Positions 24,181-36,345 of a stretch of 64,000 nt of DNA are shown piece by piece. Position 1 is the stretch's first letter. The number at the start of each line of letters is the position of its first letter. The notes beneath the pieces were generated by a model that did no database searches, was not told where the DNA came from, and worked only from the letters and a program-made list of their open reading frames with translations. Position numbers and translations under genes: made by a program. The stretch is from assembly GCA_016584305.1 (NCBI GenBank), contig JACEEZ010023407.1:523197-587196 (forward strand), given 5' to 3'. The stretch is from Chionoecetes opilio (taxonomy: Eukaryota > Arthropoda > Malacostraca > Decapoda > Majidae).

Positions 24181-26560
24181 TCGGGACGCCCGACCGTGCA
24201 ATGGTCGGGCGTCCTCCAGGACAGCACCTCACCGCCCATAACCACCGCAGCACCTGTCAGGCCTCTCTCAGGGTCAACAGAGCCGTCGGTGTAGTAGATC
24301 GCGACCGCGAGGTTGCTGGGGACATTGGCGCGCGCCACCGCCTGCAGGGCGTGCTGCCTCAGATCCTCCCGCGTGCACAACGCCTTCGCGGCTGGCAGTG
24401 TGGCGATAATCACCTGGGCCGCAGAGGGCTGCCACGGTGGCGGAGCGACTTAGTTGACAGCGGGGCGGTCAGGTCCGTCCAGCAGCAGGTGGGTGTGGCC
24501 GGGGAGGAGGTGGATGGCGGCGTCTGCCACCCTCTGCAGCCAGGTGTTGCCCGGCGATAGGTCACGCTGCTGCTGTGGCAAGACCCTGCACAGCCTGTCC
24601 CGTGCGACAGACTCCCTTGCCTGGCAGAGGATCTTGGCCACCCGACAGGCCACGATCTGTCGAACCCTGGTGGCTAGGGGCACCAACCGTGCCTCCGCCT
24701 GCATGACGCGGGTGTTTGCCCAGCGCGGTGCCCCCAGCAGGGTCCTCAAAGCTTGGTTCTGAAGGACCTCTAACTTCCTCTGCTGAGTGAGCGATAACGA
24801 GACAAGTACGGGCGCGCTGTAGTCTACAAGGGCGCGCACAGTGTGCACGTAGAAGAGGCGCAGCACTGATGACGTGGCCCCGGCGTGTGTCCTGGTCATG
24901 GCCCATCATGACGTTGAGCCTGGTCTCAGCCCTCTCCCTCAGATACGTGACCTGAGTGGTGAAGTGGAGGCCCCGGTCAAGCGACATTCCGAGGTACTGG
25001 AAGGCGTGGGTCCAAGCCAGCCTGATGCCCTGTATCTGTAGAGTACAGACCGGGGGGGGCAGCGGCCTTGAACATGGTACCATGGCCTTGGACTTCTCGG
25101 CCGATATCTTGAGACCCGGCTCTCTGCACTTGCAACTGACCAGGTCAAGGGCTTGCTGGGTCAGAGACACCCGGTCACCCCGGCCAGGGACGACCAGGAC
25201 CAAGTCGTCGGCGTAGCTGAGAAGTGCTGTGCCCTCCCGGAACGGCAGGCCGACCAGCTGCTCCATCAGGAAGTTGAAAAGGGTGGGGCTTAGGACCCCG
25301 CCCTGCGGCGTGCCGTTCTCCAGCTCCCTGTAGCTGGACTTGCGCCCCTGGAACCTGACCCTGGCGCGGCGGTGCCAGAGGTAATCCTCAATCCAGGCGA
25401 GGAGTCTGCCCTGCACGCCCCGCCGCACCAGCGCGGCCAGGATGGCGTGGGCGTTGGCCAGCTCAAACGCCTTCTCCAGGTCAAGGAAGACGGCGACAGC
25501 AGGGCGGTTGTCGATTTGGGCCAGGAGGGCCATGACGCTGTTGGAGGTGCCCACCCCCGTAGTGAAGCCGAAGATGTATGGGTGGAGGTCTCCCAGGCGC
25601 CACAGGAGGCGGGTCAGCACCATCCTCTCCGCCGTCATGGCCGTGCAGCTCATCAGGGAGATGGGGCGCGGCTTGGTGGGTTCCCTGGGCTTAGGGATGG
25701 GCTGGATGTCGGCCTTCTTCCACGCCGAGGGCAAGCGGCCAGCCAGCCAGGAGGAGTTGATCAGGGCCAGGAGTGCCGCCTCCCCGGCCGCCCCAGCGTG
25801 GGCCAGCATCGAGTACGTGACGCCATCAGCGCCCGTAGCGGTGTCCCGTCCCTTCCTGGCCCTTACCAGCTCCTGGGAAGGGAAGGGCTGATCAGTGGCG
25901 TCGGGGCGAGCGCGAGCGGCGCCGATGACAGCCTCACTCACAGGTTGAAGCCGAACCTGCAGCCGCTGGACACGGGCAGGGAGTTGGTCGCTGCTACCCC
26001 TCGAGGCAAACATCCCCACCAGGCGCTCGGCCTCCTGTAACGGCTGGGGGTGGGCGGGAGGTCGGGGAGGTCTCTTTCCGGAGGCAGTCCTCACCTTGCC
26101 CCACAGCTCGGCCAGCTTGGTGTGTTGGTTAAAACCTGCGCACAATTCGAGCCATTTGGCCTCCCGAACCCGCCCCGTGACCTGCCCAGCGTGCCTCACA
26201 ACCTCACGCAGCAGCTCCAGATTGTTGGGCGTCGGCCGCCTGCTGTACAACTTCCGGTGGATGTTAACCATGTGGTTCTGTTCCCGCACCTTCTGGTTGT
26301 AGAACCACCAGTTCTGGTTGTACCTGCGGCCGGGGACGGGGACCTTCCGTGGTATGGCTGCCTCCGCCGCCCTCTCAATGGCCACCGTCAGTTCGCTGTC
26401 ACGCTGGTCTAGATCCTCCGGCGGCTCGTAGGTGGCCCACCACTCGTCCAGGATGGCCTGAAACAATGCCCAGTCCGCCCGCTGTATATTCCACCGCGGC
26501 GGCGGGAGCTGTGGCAGCGGCCGGGTGACCTGCAGTGTAGTGGCAAGGCCGTCTCAATCT
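24181..26560 (-). pseudogene. LINE reverse transcriptase with partial RNase H, frameshifted
   Basis: The main frame 26466-24562 (634 codons) starts with FQAILDEWWATYEPPEDLD and has RT blocks GADGVTYSMLAHAG, KPRPISLMSCTAMTAERM, VFLDLEKAFELANAHAIL, GTPQGGVLSPTLFNFLM and SYADDLVLVV. It is shifted near 24,890 to the frame of 24899-24450, which reads HTVRALVDYSAPVLVSLS (thumb) and on to NTWLQRVADAAIHLL. A third frame begins RNase H at about 24300: AIYYTDGSVDPERGLTGAAV contains the first catalytic Asp. The other RNase H residues are missing. Upstream, WNIQRADWALF continues into the RT frame up to the foldback junction. Confidence 0.8.
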
Positions 26561-26566
26561 ATAAAG

Positions 26567-27876
26567 GCCTGCGCCTGAGATTTATGACGTCACGGACTGA
26601 GTCTGTACGAGGCCACCGAGATGACAAGTTTACCTACCTAATTATATGTTTATCAGTATAAAAGATATATTGTTATCTTCGGAAATGTTTGTTCTATAAT
26701 ATTGTCAAATAAAAACCCGTAAAACACACTAAAGAAATGCCATTATGAGACTCTCAAGAAATATGCATGAACTTAAACTCTTCACCATTTAATATTTTTC
26801 GCGAAAACATTTTACATGGAGAACATCAATAGAAGCGGAATTTAGTTAGCTTTCCATTGCTATATTTTGTTTTCTGATAAATGAATTAGCAGCATGCATA
26901 AATTAGCGTTAACTAAATACATAACATCATGAAATCGGGTAATTTCCTACCTAATTATATGTTTATCAGTATAAAAGATATATTGTTATCTTCGGAAATG
27001 TTTATTCTATAATATTATCAAATAAAAAACCGTAAAACAGACTAAAGAAATGCCATTATGAGACTCTCAAGAAATATGCATGAACTTTAACTCTTCGCCA
27101 TTTAATATTTTGCTCAAAAATATTTTACATGGAGAATATCAATAGAAGCGGAATTTAATTAGCTTTCCATTGCTATATTTCGTTTTCTGATAAATGAATT
27201 AGAACCATACATAAATTAGCGTTAACTAACTAAAAGGATCATGAAATCGGGTAATTTTTCCCGATTGATGATGTTATTTATTTAGTTAACGCTAATGTAT
27301 GTATGGTTCTAATTCATTTATCAGAAAACAAAATATATCAATGGAAAGCTAATTAAATTCAGCTTTTATTAATATTCTCCATGTAAAATATTTTCGAGCA
27401 AAATATTAAATGGCGAAGAGTTTAAGTTCATGCATATTTCTTGAGTCTCATAATGGCATTTCTTTAGTGTGTTTTACGGTTTTTTATTTGATAATATTAT
27501 AGAACAAACATTTCCAAAGATAACAGTATATCTTTTATACTGATAAACATATATTAGATAGGAAATTACCCGATTTCATGATGTTATGTATTTAGCTAAC
27601 GCTAATTTATGCATGCTGCCAATTCATTTATCAGTAAACGAAATATATCAATGGAAAGCGAATTAAATTCCGCTTCTATTCATATTCTCCATGTAAAATG
27701 TTTTTGAGCAAAATATTAAATGGCGAAGAGTTAACAGTGGGTGAAAGGTGGGTGCAATGAGAGCCGTACCGCCCGTACATCCTCACACGCAGAAAGCTCG
27801 GCTCCTACTGACTCGCATAGCAGACTCTGCTACTGACGTCACGTCCATCTCGCTCTCCCAGGCGCAGGCTTTTACA
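26567..27876. mobile_element. Foldback element inside the LINE, with a second foldback at its centre
   Basis: Outer ends are AAAGGCCTGCGCCTGAG (26567) and CAGGCGCAGGCTTT (to about 27876), each followed by a TGACGTCAC motif 15-40 bp further in. Inside are four arm copies arranged arm, arm, inverted arm, inverted arm, starting at about 26632, 26946, 27260 and 27562. Each contains TTTATCAGTATAAAAGATAT, GCCATTATGAGACTCTCAAG, ATGCATGAACTT, AAGCGGAATTTA and TTTTCTGATAAATGAATTAG. No coding. It separates the endonuclease and RT of one LINE. Confidence 0.75.
26946..27562. repeat. Inner foldback at the centre of the outer one
   Basis: Begins CCTACCTAATTATATG and ends CATATATTAGATAGG, with a palindrome centre near 27255 (TCGGGTAATTTTTCCCGAT). 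On both sides the outer arm breaks at AAATCGGGTAATTT / AAATTACCCGATTT. Either a family member inserted into the loop of another, or an arm duplication before folding. Confidence 0.65.
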
Positions 27877-28078
27877 TACAGACGGCTTTGGTAGTGGCGA
27901 CTGCGTAGTGGTCGCTGGTCAAAGTGGGGTGGACCTGCCAGGAAGCGGCCGGTGCCAGTTCACTGGAGATCAAGGTGAAGTCCAGCCTGCCACTCCGGAC
28001 GTGGGTGGGCTCCCCGGTGTTTAGGAGGACAATTTCCGGCACCTCCTCCAGCACCGCGGCTACGGAACGGCACGGCGA
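27872..28078 (-). pseudogene. LINE endonuclease C-terminal piece
   Basis: Reads VLLNTGEPTHVRSGRLDF, TLISSELAPAASWQV and LTSDHYAVATTKAV. The order N-x-G-x-PTH, RLDF-x(3)-S and SDHY is the C-terminal half of a LINE apurinic-like endonuclease, with SDH carrying the catalytic Asp-His. It runs into a (CA)n tract at 28079-28124, where the 5' part is lost, and stops at the foldback end on the other side. Confidence 0.7.
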
Positions 28079-28224
28079 CACACACACACACACACATACA
28101 AACACATACACACACACACACACACATATCGATAACTTAGTGACAAGTTTATGAACAACCGAGATAATCAGGCAGTTAAAATAGAGAGGGAATATAGGTA
28201 GATAATGCTTATGTTGGGTTCGGT

Positions 28225-28512
28225 GAGTGTAAGCTTGTTTGTTTGTTTGTTTTTGTTTGTTTGTATGTTTATAGAATAATTCCTCAGAACCGTAGTGATC
28301 TACCGCTGCAGCTTAGTGTTGGCCGAAGCCACAACCCCGGGAGGGAGGTCACAAACCCCCGGCTAACACCCGGTACCCATTCACTGCTAGGTGGACAGGG
28401 GCTCGGGTTTTAAGAAAGACCACCCATCTATCTTCGCTCTGCCCGGGGATCGAACCCGGGACTTCTTGGTTGTGAGCCGAGCGTGCTAACCACTACACTA
28501 CGGAGTACCCTA
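28225..28512 (-). mobile_element. tRNA-derived SINE
   Basis: The head lies at the right end on the minus strand: TAGTGTAGTGGTTAGCACGC is an A-box region and GGGTTCGATCC (complement of 28447-28457) a B-box. The body contains GAATGGGTACCGGGTGTTAGC and TGTGGCTTCGGCCAACACTA. The 3' tail is a CAAA repeat, seen as TTTG repeats at 28230-28263. A head-less relative lies at 60736-60958. Confidence 0.8.
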
Positions 28513-29172
28513 AAACGCAATTGTCTGTTAACAGATGTCACCCTTTAAAACAAAAACGATGAATCAAAACAGACTCGATGCGTGGACACAACAACCCGCC
28601 CTTCGGAGCCTCCAGCGGGTCGGTGGCAACATCCCGGGAAAACCCGCTGTGGGAGGGTGGCCTACCCCCGCAGAACAGGGAGACGAGGGGGGGGGGGCGT
28701 GCTGGAGGGCGTGGGGAGGCGTCGGGGGAGGGTGTTAGGCCCCAGCCAATAATAAAAGCCGGTGTGTGCCGCCGCTTGTTCTCCTCCCTGCAGCAGCCTG
28801 GAAGGTGGGCGAGTGGTGTGGAGGGACTTGCCTTGCTAGCCTTTGTTCCGCACACTTCACCACATGGAGTTACATTGTTCACTTCTAATATTGTCCCTTT
28901 GTCAATTGTTTTCTTTAATTGAAATTTGTTCACAATGAATCACTGGTTGGGTCTAGTAAAACTTATCCATAGATAGATAAACTATTTGCCTGTGCCTTTT
29001 GCCTAGCCTTAGTGTGTGTGTGTGTGTGTGTGTATGTACATTTGGGTGCAGCACTCAAGTAAATCCTCAACCTTGTTAAAATATCTTTCACTATTAACGA
29101 AGGAGGATAAATCATGGCCTCTCCCGCTTATTCCCTGGGAATGCTGTCAAACAACTTTCATGTGTTCACCAG
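28513..29172. other. 5' flank of the serine protease homologue gene
   Basis: No coding seen. A GT tract lies at 29012-29034. Immediately before the start codon is TTTCATGTGTTCACCAG, which could be a 3' splice site, so the ATG may open the second exon with a non-coding first exon upstream. A GC-rich block lies at 28600-28740. Confidence 0.4.
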
Positions 29173-32100
29173 ATGAGGACCAGCTGGTTGTTAGTAGCGG
29201 TGGTGGTGGTGGCGGGCGGCGCGCGGGCACAAGCATACGGGGGCGCGGGACAGGTAAGCCAGATAGATGAAGCTGCAGGTGCAAAGGTTCCCACTGATTT
29301 TCATATTGACATAAATTGAAGCAGATTGAACAGAATTAGTGGAATCTTTAACCCCTTGAGGCCCAGAACGTAGTTTTCATTGTAATATGGCCACCATTAG
29401 ACTATTTTTGATTAATATAAGCAATGTTTTATAGCTATGACCTGTTTAGTATCCTTGTCCACTAACTTATTTGGTATATTCAGTTACTTTTTTGTAATTT
29501 TACGGGTTACAACAGACAATTTTCTATAGCAAAGGAAAGATCTGGGCGCGAAGGGGTTAAATAACAACAAATCTTGACTCTTTTCCAGGGCTCCAGCGAC
29601 TACGTGACCTGCGCCAATGTAAGGATCCTGTTTTAATGTTTTATATCCTCGTGTTACCTGCGAGTGTCAAGCAACACCCAGGTTAACGGAAACTTTGTCG
29701 AGAACTTAATGAAAAACTTTATTACCTCCGCCAACGAAGTTGGCGGGGTTATGTTTTCACCCCGATCTGTCTGTCTGTCTGTCTGTCTGTCTGCCTTTCT
29801 GTCTGTCTGTTTGTTAGTGTACAGGATTTCTCAAAAAGTTACCCATAGATTTGGACCAAACTCAACTCAGTATACCAAATCTATTTGGTATAAGGAAGAA
29901 CTTATTTAATTTTGGATGAAATCTATTGACAACTATTGCCATGGCAACCAATTGATGAAATATTCGGCCGGAGGTATGCGCTCATACTGAGTGCATATAT
30001 AAATAATCACAACTGTTGCCATAGCAACCAATTGATGAAATATTCGGGCGGAGGTATGCGCTCTACTGAGTGCCCCCCCCCCCCCCCTAGTTGAGTATTG
30101 CGATTAGAAAATATATAATCTTATGCACTCATATCCACATGACATGATAATGAGTGATATTTTTTCTTGCCAGAACGAGGTTTGCGCTTACTGGCAACAC
30201 TGTCACGACGGCGTCATTAACACAGGCGGCATCGGCCTTATCGACATCCGCACGCCCCCGCCCATCCCCAGCAACGTGAGTGTCTGCTGCCTGGCCGTGG
30301 CACCTGCCTGGCTACACCTAAATCACCTGCAATATTCACAATTTTCTCTTCTCAAATATTTATCATAATGGCGGAGACCGTCCTGAGCGTGCACATTTTC
30401 CCTCCTTCATAGCTCAAACCTTTCCTTGCCACAGATTAGCAACGCTCGCCCGTGTGAGAGTATAGGGAAGCTGTGCTGCGTGGACCCAAACATTGAAGTC
30501 CCTTGCCCCACCCACCACCTCTGCGTCCCCAAGGCAAAATGCGTGGATGGTGAAATCAACACATCAGGTATCGGCCTCTTGAACTTGCACGTCAGGATTA
30601 CGACGGTGAGTTTCAAACAACCATACGCGGAGCACTTTTGATATTCTAACATGTAATAACTGCTGCAGAACCTCACGTCAGGAGTATGACTGACAACATT
30701 TTATTAATGTTCTCCGGCAGTGTACAAACACAGGTTACGCAGATGTTGATGCCGTGTGCTGCAAGCGACCTCCTCCATTGCCTCTGGTGACATGCCCTTC
30801 CGCCGACCAGACCTGTCGCTACACCTATGAGTGCGAAGCAACCTCTGGCACCTACCTCTGGTTCCCGGTGAGTAACAGGATCATGCACGCGTTGTTTGGC
30901 ACACTGCATCGTGATGTCACTTGTTGCCGGTTATTGGCGTGTCATCATCAGTATTCCTGGCTTGAATGTATATCTAGGTGGGTGGGTATAGCTGGTGGTT
31001 AGCTGGCGGTTAGTTGGCAGGGGAGCGGGTCATAAAAACTGCAGGAATGAGGCTGTCAGGGGTGCTTTTCCACCAGCTGTGCGACAAGATGGACCGCCAA
31101 GACGGCATCAAAGGGGGAGGGGGAGGTTTGGAGGGAGTGTGGCTGGGATGTGGGGTGTGTGGGTTTTGGATGGGTGTGAGTGTGTGACTTGGCAAGCGAT
31201 TGAGCGAGAGTGATGGGTGGCAAGGAACATGCAGGAGTCTGAATAGCCATTGGGGAGGAGTGCAGGAGCGATCATTGGCTAGACTTAAAACAGTTCTCGT
31301 AGGTTAGTCTGCTACCGGACCTTGAGTCGATGGTTCTAACTGGCTTCATGACTTGCAGAGCTGCTACGTGGACGCGGCGGCGGGTATAGATGGCGTGTGC
31401 TGCTCCCCGCCCGTGTTACCGCAGTGCAGCCGCAGCCGAGTGTGTGTGACGCAGCAACAGTGCACTGCCCAGGGCACTGTCAACACAGACGGCAGCGGAA
31501 TCTTTGATCCCAAGATCCTTGACGTAAGTGTGTCTGTACGATTGTTTGAGTGACTGACAGTTTAACAGACTTTATAACGGGAGACCCTTGTGTGTGCCCT
31601 CGGATGCCTGTCCATCCGCTGGTGGCACTGACTCTTAACCTTTACCTTCTCTCTCCGGCAGAGATGTGATCTGGGTGGCGGAGGGACAGGCGTGTGCTGC
31701 CTGGAGCCGCCTCCCGTCCAACCCCCCGTCGAGAAGTGCACCCAACCCCATGGTGTTTGCTCCCCGACGGGCTACTGCCAGATAGGCGATCTCTCGGCTC
31801 CTGACGGTTACACAGAGGTGGGCCACGACGCACTGCTGTTTTATTTACTAACTTTATTGTATGGTAATCTTTTTAGTTTTCATGGCATACGTCAGTGGCC
31901 GGAGGTGTCATGGTGTCGCATGCCTTTGACAGACCTGTTACCGGACTGAGGGAAGCGGCACCGTGGGCGAATGCTGTCTTCAGCCACCGGTGCTAGAGTG
32001 TCCCGCTCGTCACACCTGTAACCTGCCTCACCTGTGTGCAGAGGCCCCCGCGGCCCTCGCTGAGAAACCGGTAAGAGATTCTACCTCATTCATACAGTAC

Positions 32101-33239
32101 TTCTACTTGATGCTCGGTCGGGTGCGCGTTTTTAACGTTACATAATATATATATTTCTATATTTTTTATATTGCTTGCAGAGTTGTCAACTGAACAGCGA
32201 GCTCGTGGGAGTGTGCTGCTCCAAGAAGATTGACCCGGTGGTCATTGTGGACGTTTGTCCTAAGGACGCAGTGTGTTTGCCGGAGATTCTCTGCCTAGCC
32301 AACCCCAACACCGATGTCATCAGCACAGCATGTCGCCTCAGCGGCACCGGCTATTCCAAACCTGGAGTCTGTTGCACCAATTCCATCATTGACAACACTG
32401 CAACTCCCCATGTCCAGTGCGGCGTAGGAAAGCCCAACATCGACACCCGCATCAAAAACACCAACCTTCTTCACAGACAAGCTAAGTTTGCAGAGTTCCC
32501 GTGGATGGCCATCGTATTCTTCACGAACCAGACGTACAAGTGTGGTGCGACGCTGGTGGACGACCGCTGGGTGCTCACTGCCGCGCACTGTGTCAATGGC
32601 TTCACGCCCTACGATTTGAAGGTGCGTCTTGGAGAGTATCAGGTGGATGTGTTCGACACTGCCTACCCCTACGAAGATTACGATATTGCCAGCATCACAG
32701 TGCATCCCGACTTCAATGCCACCTACTTGTACAATGACGTGGCCGTGCTGGAGCTGAGCACGCCGGTCACCTACCGCCACCACATCAACAGAATCTGCCT
32801 TCCCCCCAAAGACAGAGTTCAGGCTGCAGACACGGAATGCATTGCCACCGGATGGGGTAAGGACGCCTTCGACGGCGGCAAATTCCAAGTCATTTTGAAG
32901 AAAGTTTCCCTCCCCACGGTGCCACACAAGCAGTGCGAAAACATGCTTAAAAATACCCGGCTGGGCCGCTTCTTCATCCTGGACTATTCCTTCGTCTGCG
33001 CTGGAGGCAAGGCTGACAAAGACGCGTGTACTGGAGACGGCGGTGGTCCCCTTATTTGTGTCAACCCTGGCAGCGGCCGCTACGAGCTGTACGGCATAAC
33101 CGCGTGGGTCATCCATTGTGGTATAGAAGGGAATCCCGGTGTGTATGTCAACGTGCCCTACTTCATGGACTGGGTGTACGGCATCCTACAGCCCTCGGCG
33201 GAGCAGAAACAAGACCACTCTGCAGCCGCCATCAGCTAA
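29173..33239 (+). CDS. Masquerade-like clip-domain serine protease homologue (inactive), nine exons
   Basis: Exons by GT-AG sites: 29173-29253, 29589-29618, 30174-30275, 30435-30605, 30721-30867, 31359-31523, 31662-31817, 31933-32070, 32181-33239; all introns phase 0; about 682 aa. It starts with a signal peptide (MRTSWLLVAVVVVAGGARA). Seven six-cysteine clip-like units follow; each of the first six is split by an intron between its third and fourth Cys, and each ends in a CC pair (KLCC, AVCC, GVCC, GVCC, GECC, GVCC, GVCC). The S1 domain has WVLTAAHC (His) and YNDVAVLEL (Asp), but DACTGDGGGPLIC has Gly for the catalytic Ser, so it should not cleave. No RIVGG-type activation site; it enters via KFAEFPWMAIVF. 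Family knowledge: masquerade and crustacean mas-like SPHs act in adhesion, pattern recognition or as prophenoloxidase cofactors in haemolymph. Which role applies here is unknown. Confidence 0.9.
29348..29560 (-). mobile_element. TTAA-flanked MITE, copy 2, in intron 1 of the SPH gene
   Basis: Starts TTAACCCCTTGAGGCCCAGA and ends TCTGGGCGCGAAGGGGTTAA, the clearest terminal repeats of the three copies. It lies between exons 1 and 2. Confidence 0.75.
29715..30080 (+). repeat. Interspersed repeat with (CTGT)n core in SPH intron 2
   Basis: Begins TTATTACCTCCGCCAACGAA and GTTGGCGGGGTTATGTTTTC, then a CTGT tract (29766-29815), then unique sequence. It ends with GGAGGTATGCGCTC...ACTGAGTGC, and this end is duplicated in tandem (about 29935-29992 and 30010-30073). 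The hairpin CCGCCAACGAAGTTGGCGG and the internal microsatellite recall short non-autonomous Helentron-type elements. A poly-C run at 30075-30088 follows. Confidence 0.55.
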
Positions 33240-33331
33240 TGAGCAGCGCACCGCTCCCGGGGATGAAGACCTCATATTTCAACCAGTCTTTGATGTTTAC
33301 ACGGCAGTCCCCAAAATGCACTCTGTGATAT

Positions 33332-33337
33332 AATAAA
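33332..33337 (+). promoter_or_regulatory. Polyadenylation signal AATAAA for the SPH gene
   Basis: AATAAA lies 93 bp after the stop codon, in a consistent place for the mRNA 3' end. Confidence 0.6.
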
Positions 33338-34391
<1,054 letters not shown>

Positions 34392-34789
34392 GTGTCACAA
34401 GTGGCGTGATAGCAGCCTGATTCTCTCTCGGCTTTGATAACAGCATCCTGTTTTGCCTAAGAAGGCGTCTCGCTCGGAAACCGGCGATATCGAAAACATT
34501 CGTCACTTGTCACACTGAACAAAGGAATATGAATCTTTGTAATTGCGTAATATAATGAAATGCCATGTATTATCATGTGAAGGCCCAAGCGTTATATTTT
34601 ATCTTTTAATTTTATACATAATTCGTTAAGAACGTTTTATGAGGAGTGAGATGCCTGCTCGGTCCATTAAGTTTTATTCTAAGTGAGGATAATGAAGGAA
34701 GGAAGGAAGAGGTAGAGGACGAAGGAGATAAGTAACAAGAAGGAAGTAAATAACTAACGAATACTTCACATTCCTGAAAACATGAGACA

Positions 34790-34995
34790 TTAACCCCTTA
34801 ACGCCCAGATCTTTCCTTTGCTATATGAAATTGTCTGTTAGCCATAAAATTACGAAGTTACTGAATATACCAAATTAGCTAACGGATTAGGATAATAAAC
34901 AGGTCATATCTATAAAATATTGCTTATGTTCATTAAAATCATCTAATGGTGGTTATATTAAAATGAAAATTACGTTCTGGGTTTCACAGGGTTAA
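34790..34995 (+). mobile_element. TTAA-flanked MITE, copy 3
   Basis: Starts TTAACCCCTTAACGCCCAGA and ends ACGTTCTGGGTTTCACAGGGTTAA in two adjacent blocks, with the same interior as copies 1 and 2. Confidence 0.72.
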
Positions 34996-35117
34996 TGATG
35001 TTGATGACGAGTAGAACAAAGTATTGATAAAGAAGATAGAATAGGACGACGACGACGATGTTAATTAAGATGTAGAATTGTAGATGTGGAGTAATGGAGG
35101 TGATAATGAAATGGAGA

Positions 35118-35500
35118 TACTAATATTTGTAATGGTAATGATAATGATAATAATAATGATAATAATAATGATAGTAATGATAATGAGTAATAATGATAAA
35201 ATTTATAATGATGATAGTAATAATAATGATAAATATGATAATGATAATAGCAATGATAATGATAAATATGGTAGAGTATAAACAATTAGTGATATTTTCC
35301 TTGAATTTATTTTGGCACAAACTCGCATCATCTGGCGAGCAAGGGAACCACCGCTACTCTGTGCCTCTCCCACATTACACCGGCGCCGCAATCAATGAAT
35401 TCTGGATATAAGTAACCTTACATATTCTTTACTTCTCGTTTCTTTCTTTTTATCTCCGCGTATATTTGTCTCTTGTGTGTGTGGGTGTGTCTGTGTGTGC

Positions 35501-35596
<96 letters not shown>

Positions 35597-35611
35597 GTGT
35601 GTATGTGTGTG
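35118..35611. repeat. AT-rich GATAAT-type repeat and (GT)n tract
   Basis: Degenerate AATGAT/GATAAT repeats at 35118-35275, then unassigned sequence, then a GT tract at 35475-35611. Confidence 0.85.
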
Positions 35612-36068
35612 TGCGCAGGCTGCTGCATCAAGTTGCAATATCCTCATTTGCAATATCCTCATGTTTCGAGTTAGCTTACTCAGTCGAATCGAGTCGAGTC
35701 GAGTTCATACTCACACCTGAAAGGCAAGCAGGGAACACAGTCAACATCAACATTGCAAAGTTACTATCTTTCGTTCATTAAGCCATGGTCGTAATGGCTT
35801 ACGTTATGCCCCTTTGTGTTTCAATACTACACATACATGAAATAAGCATGGACAATAAAGGGAAGGGTTTGCCACAACTCACCTCATGCTCGTTCATCCC
35901 ACAGCATGCCGGGTCACAATCGGCACGCTGTTACCTCACAGGACAGACATCCTCGTACACACATCACGGGTTCGCCATCGTCATATCGGGCATTTGCAAA
36001 GCTGTCTCATCTTCGCGTCACAAAACACACTTGCAAGCCCACAGTCAAGAACCTGTGCATATAAAATA

Positions 36069-36088
36069 TAATATATATATATATATAT

Positions 36089-36151
<63 letters not shown>
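36069..36151. repeat. (TA)n tract left of the foldback
   Basis: A TA run; its partner on the other side of the insertion is 37403-37610. Together they correspond to the single (TA)n tract in intron 3 of the other PVF copy (about 48440-48515). Confidence 0.9.
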
Positions 36152-36154
<3 letters not shown>

Positions 36155-36175
36155 GGTATTCTTAGGTCGATACAT

Positions 36176-36300
36176 GTTGATATTTCAAGATGGCAAAGAC
36201 ACTCGTCATTCTTGGGGTTCTTTATGCGCGTGCAACGTTTCGCCAATGGCACTTGGCATCATCAGGCTAAAATCTATAATAATATAAGCGAAAGTGTGTC

Positions 36301-36345
<45 letters not shown>

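Larger units (their letters stand above)
24181..28078 (-). mobile_element. GC-rich LINE (EN-RT-RNase H) split by a foldback insertion
   Basis: Minus-strand parts lie in order: endonuclease C-terminus 28078-27872, foldback insertion 27876-26567, RT 26560-24562, thumb and linker 24899-24450, and start of RNase H 24413-24181. The GC content (about 65%) contrasts with AT-rich surroundings. The RNase H is cut off at 24181 by the adjoining LINE stub. I-group affinity is inferred from the RT-RNase H order. Confidence 0.75.

Noticed and set aside
32295..33116. 273-codon antisense frame over the SPH protease domain
   Set aside because: A shadow of the plus-strand exon, which has the S1 motifs and splice sites.
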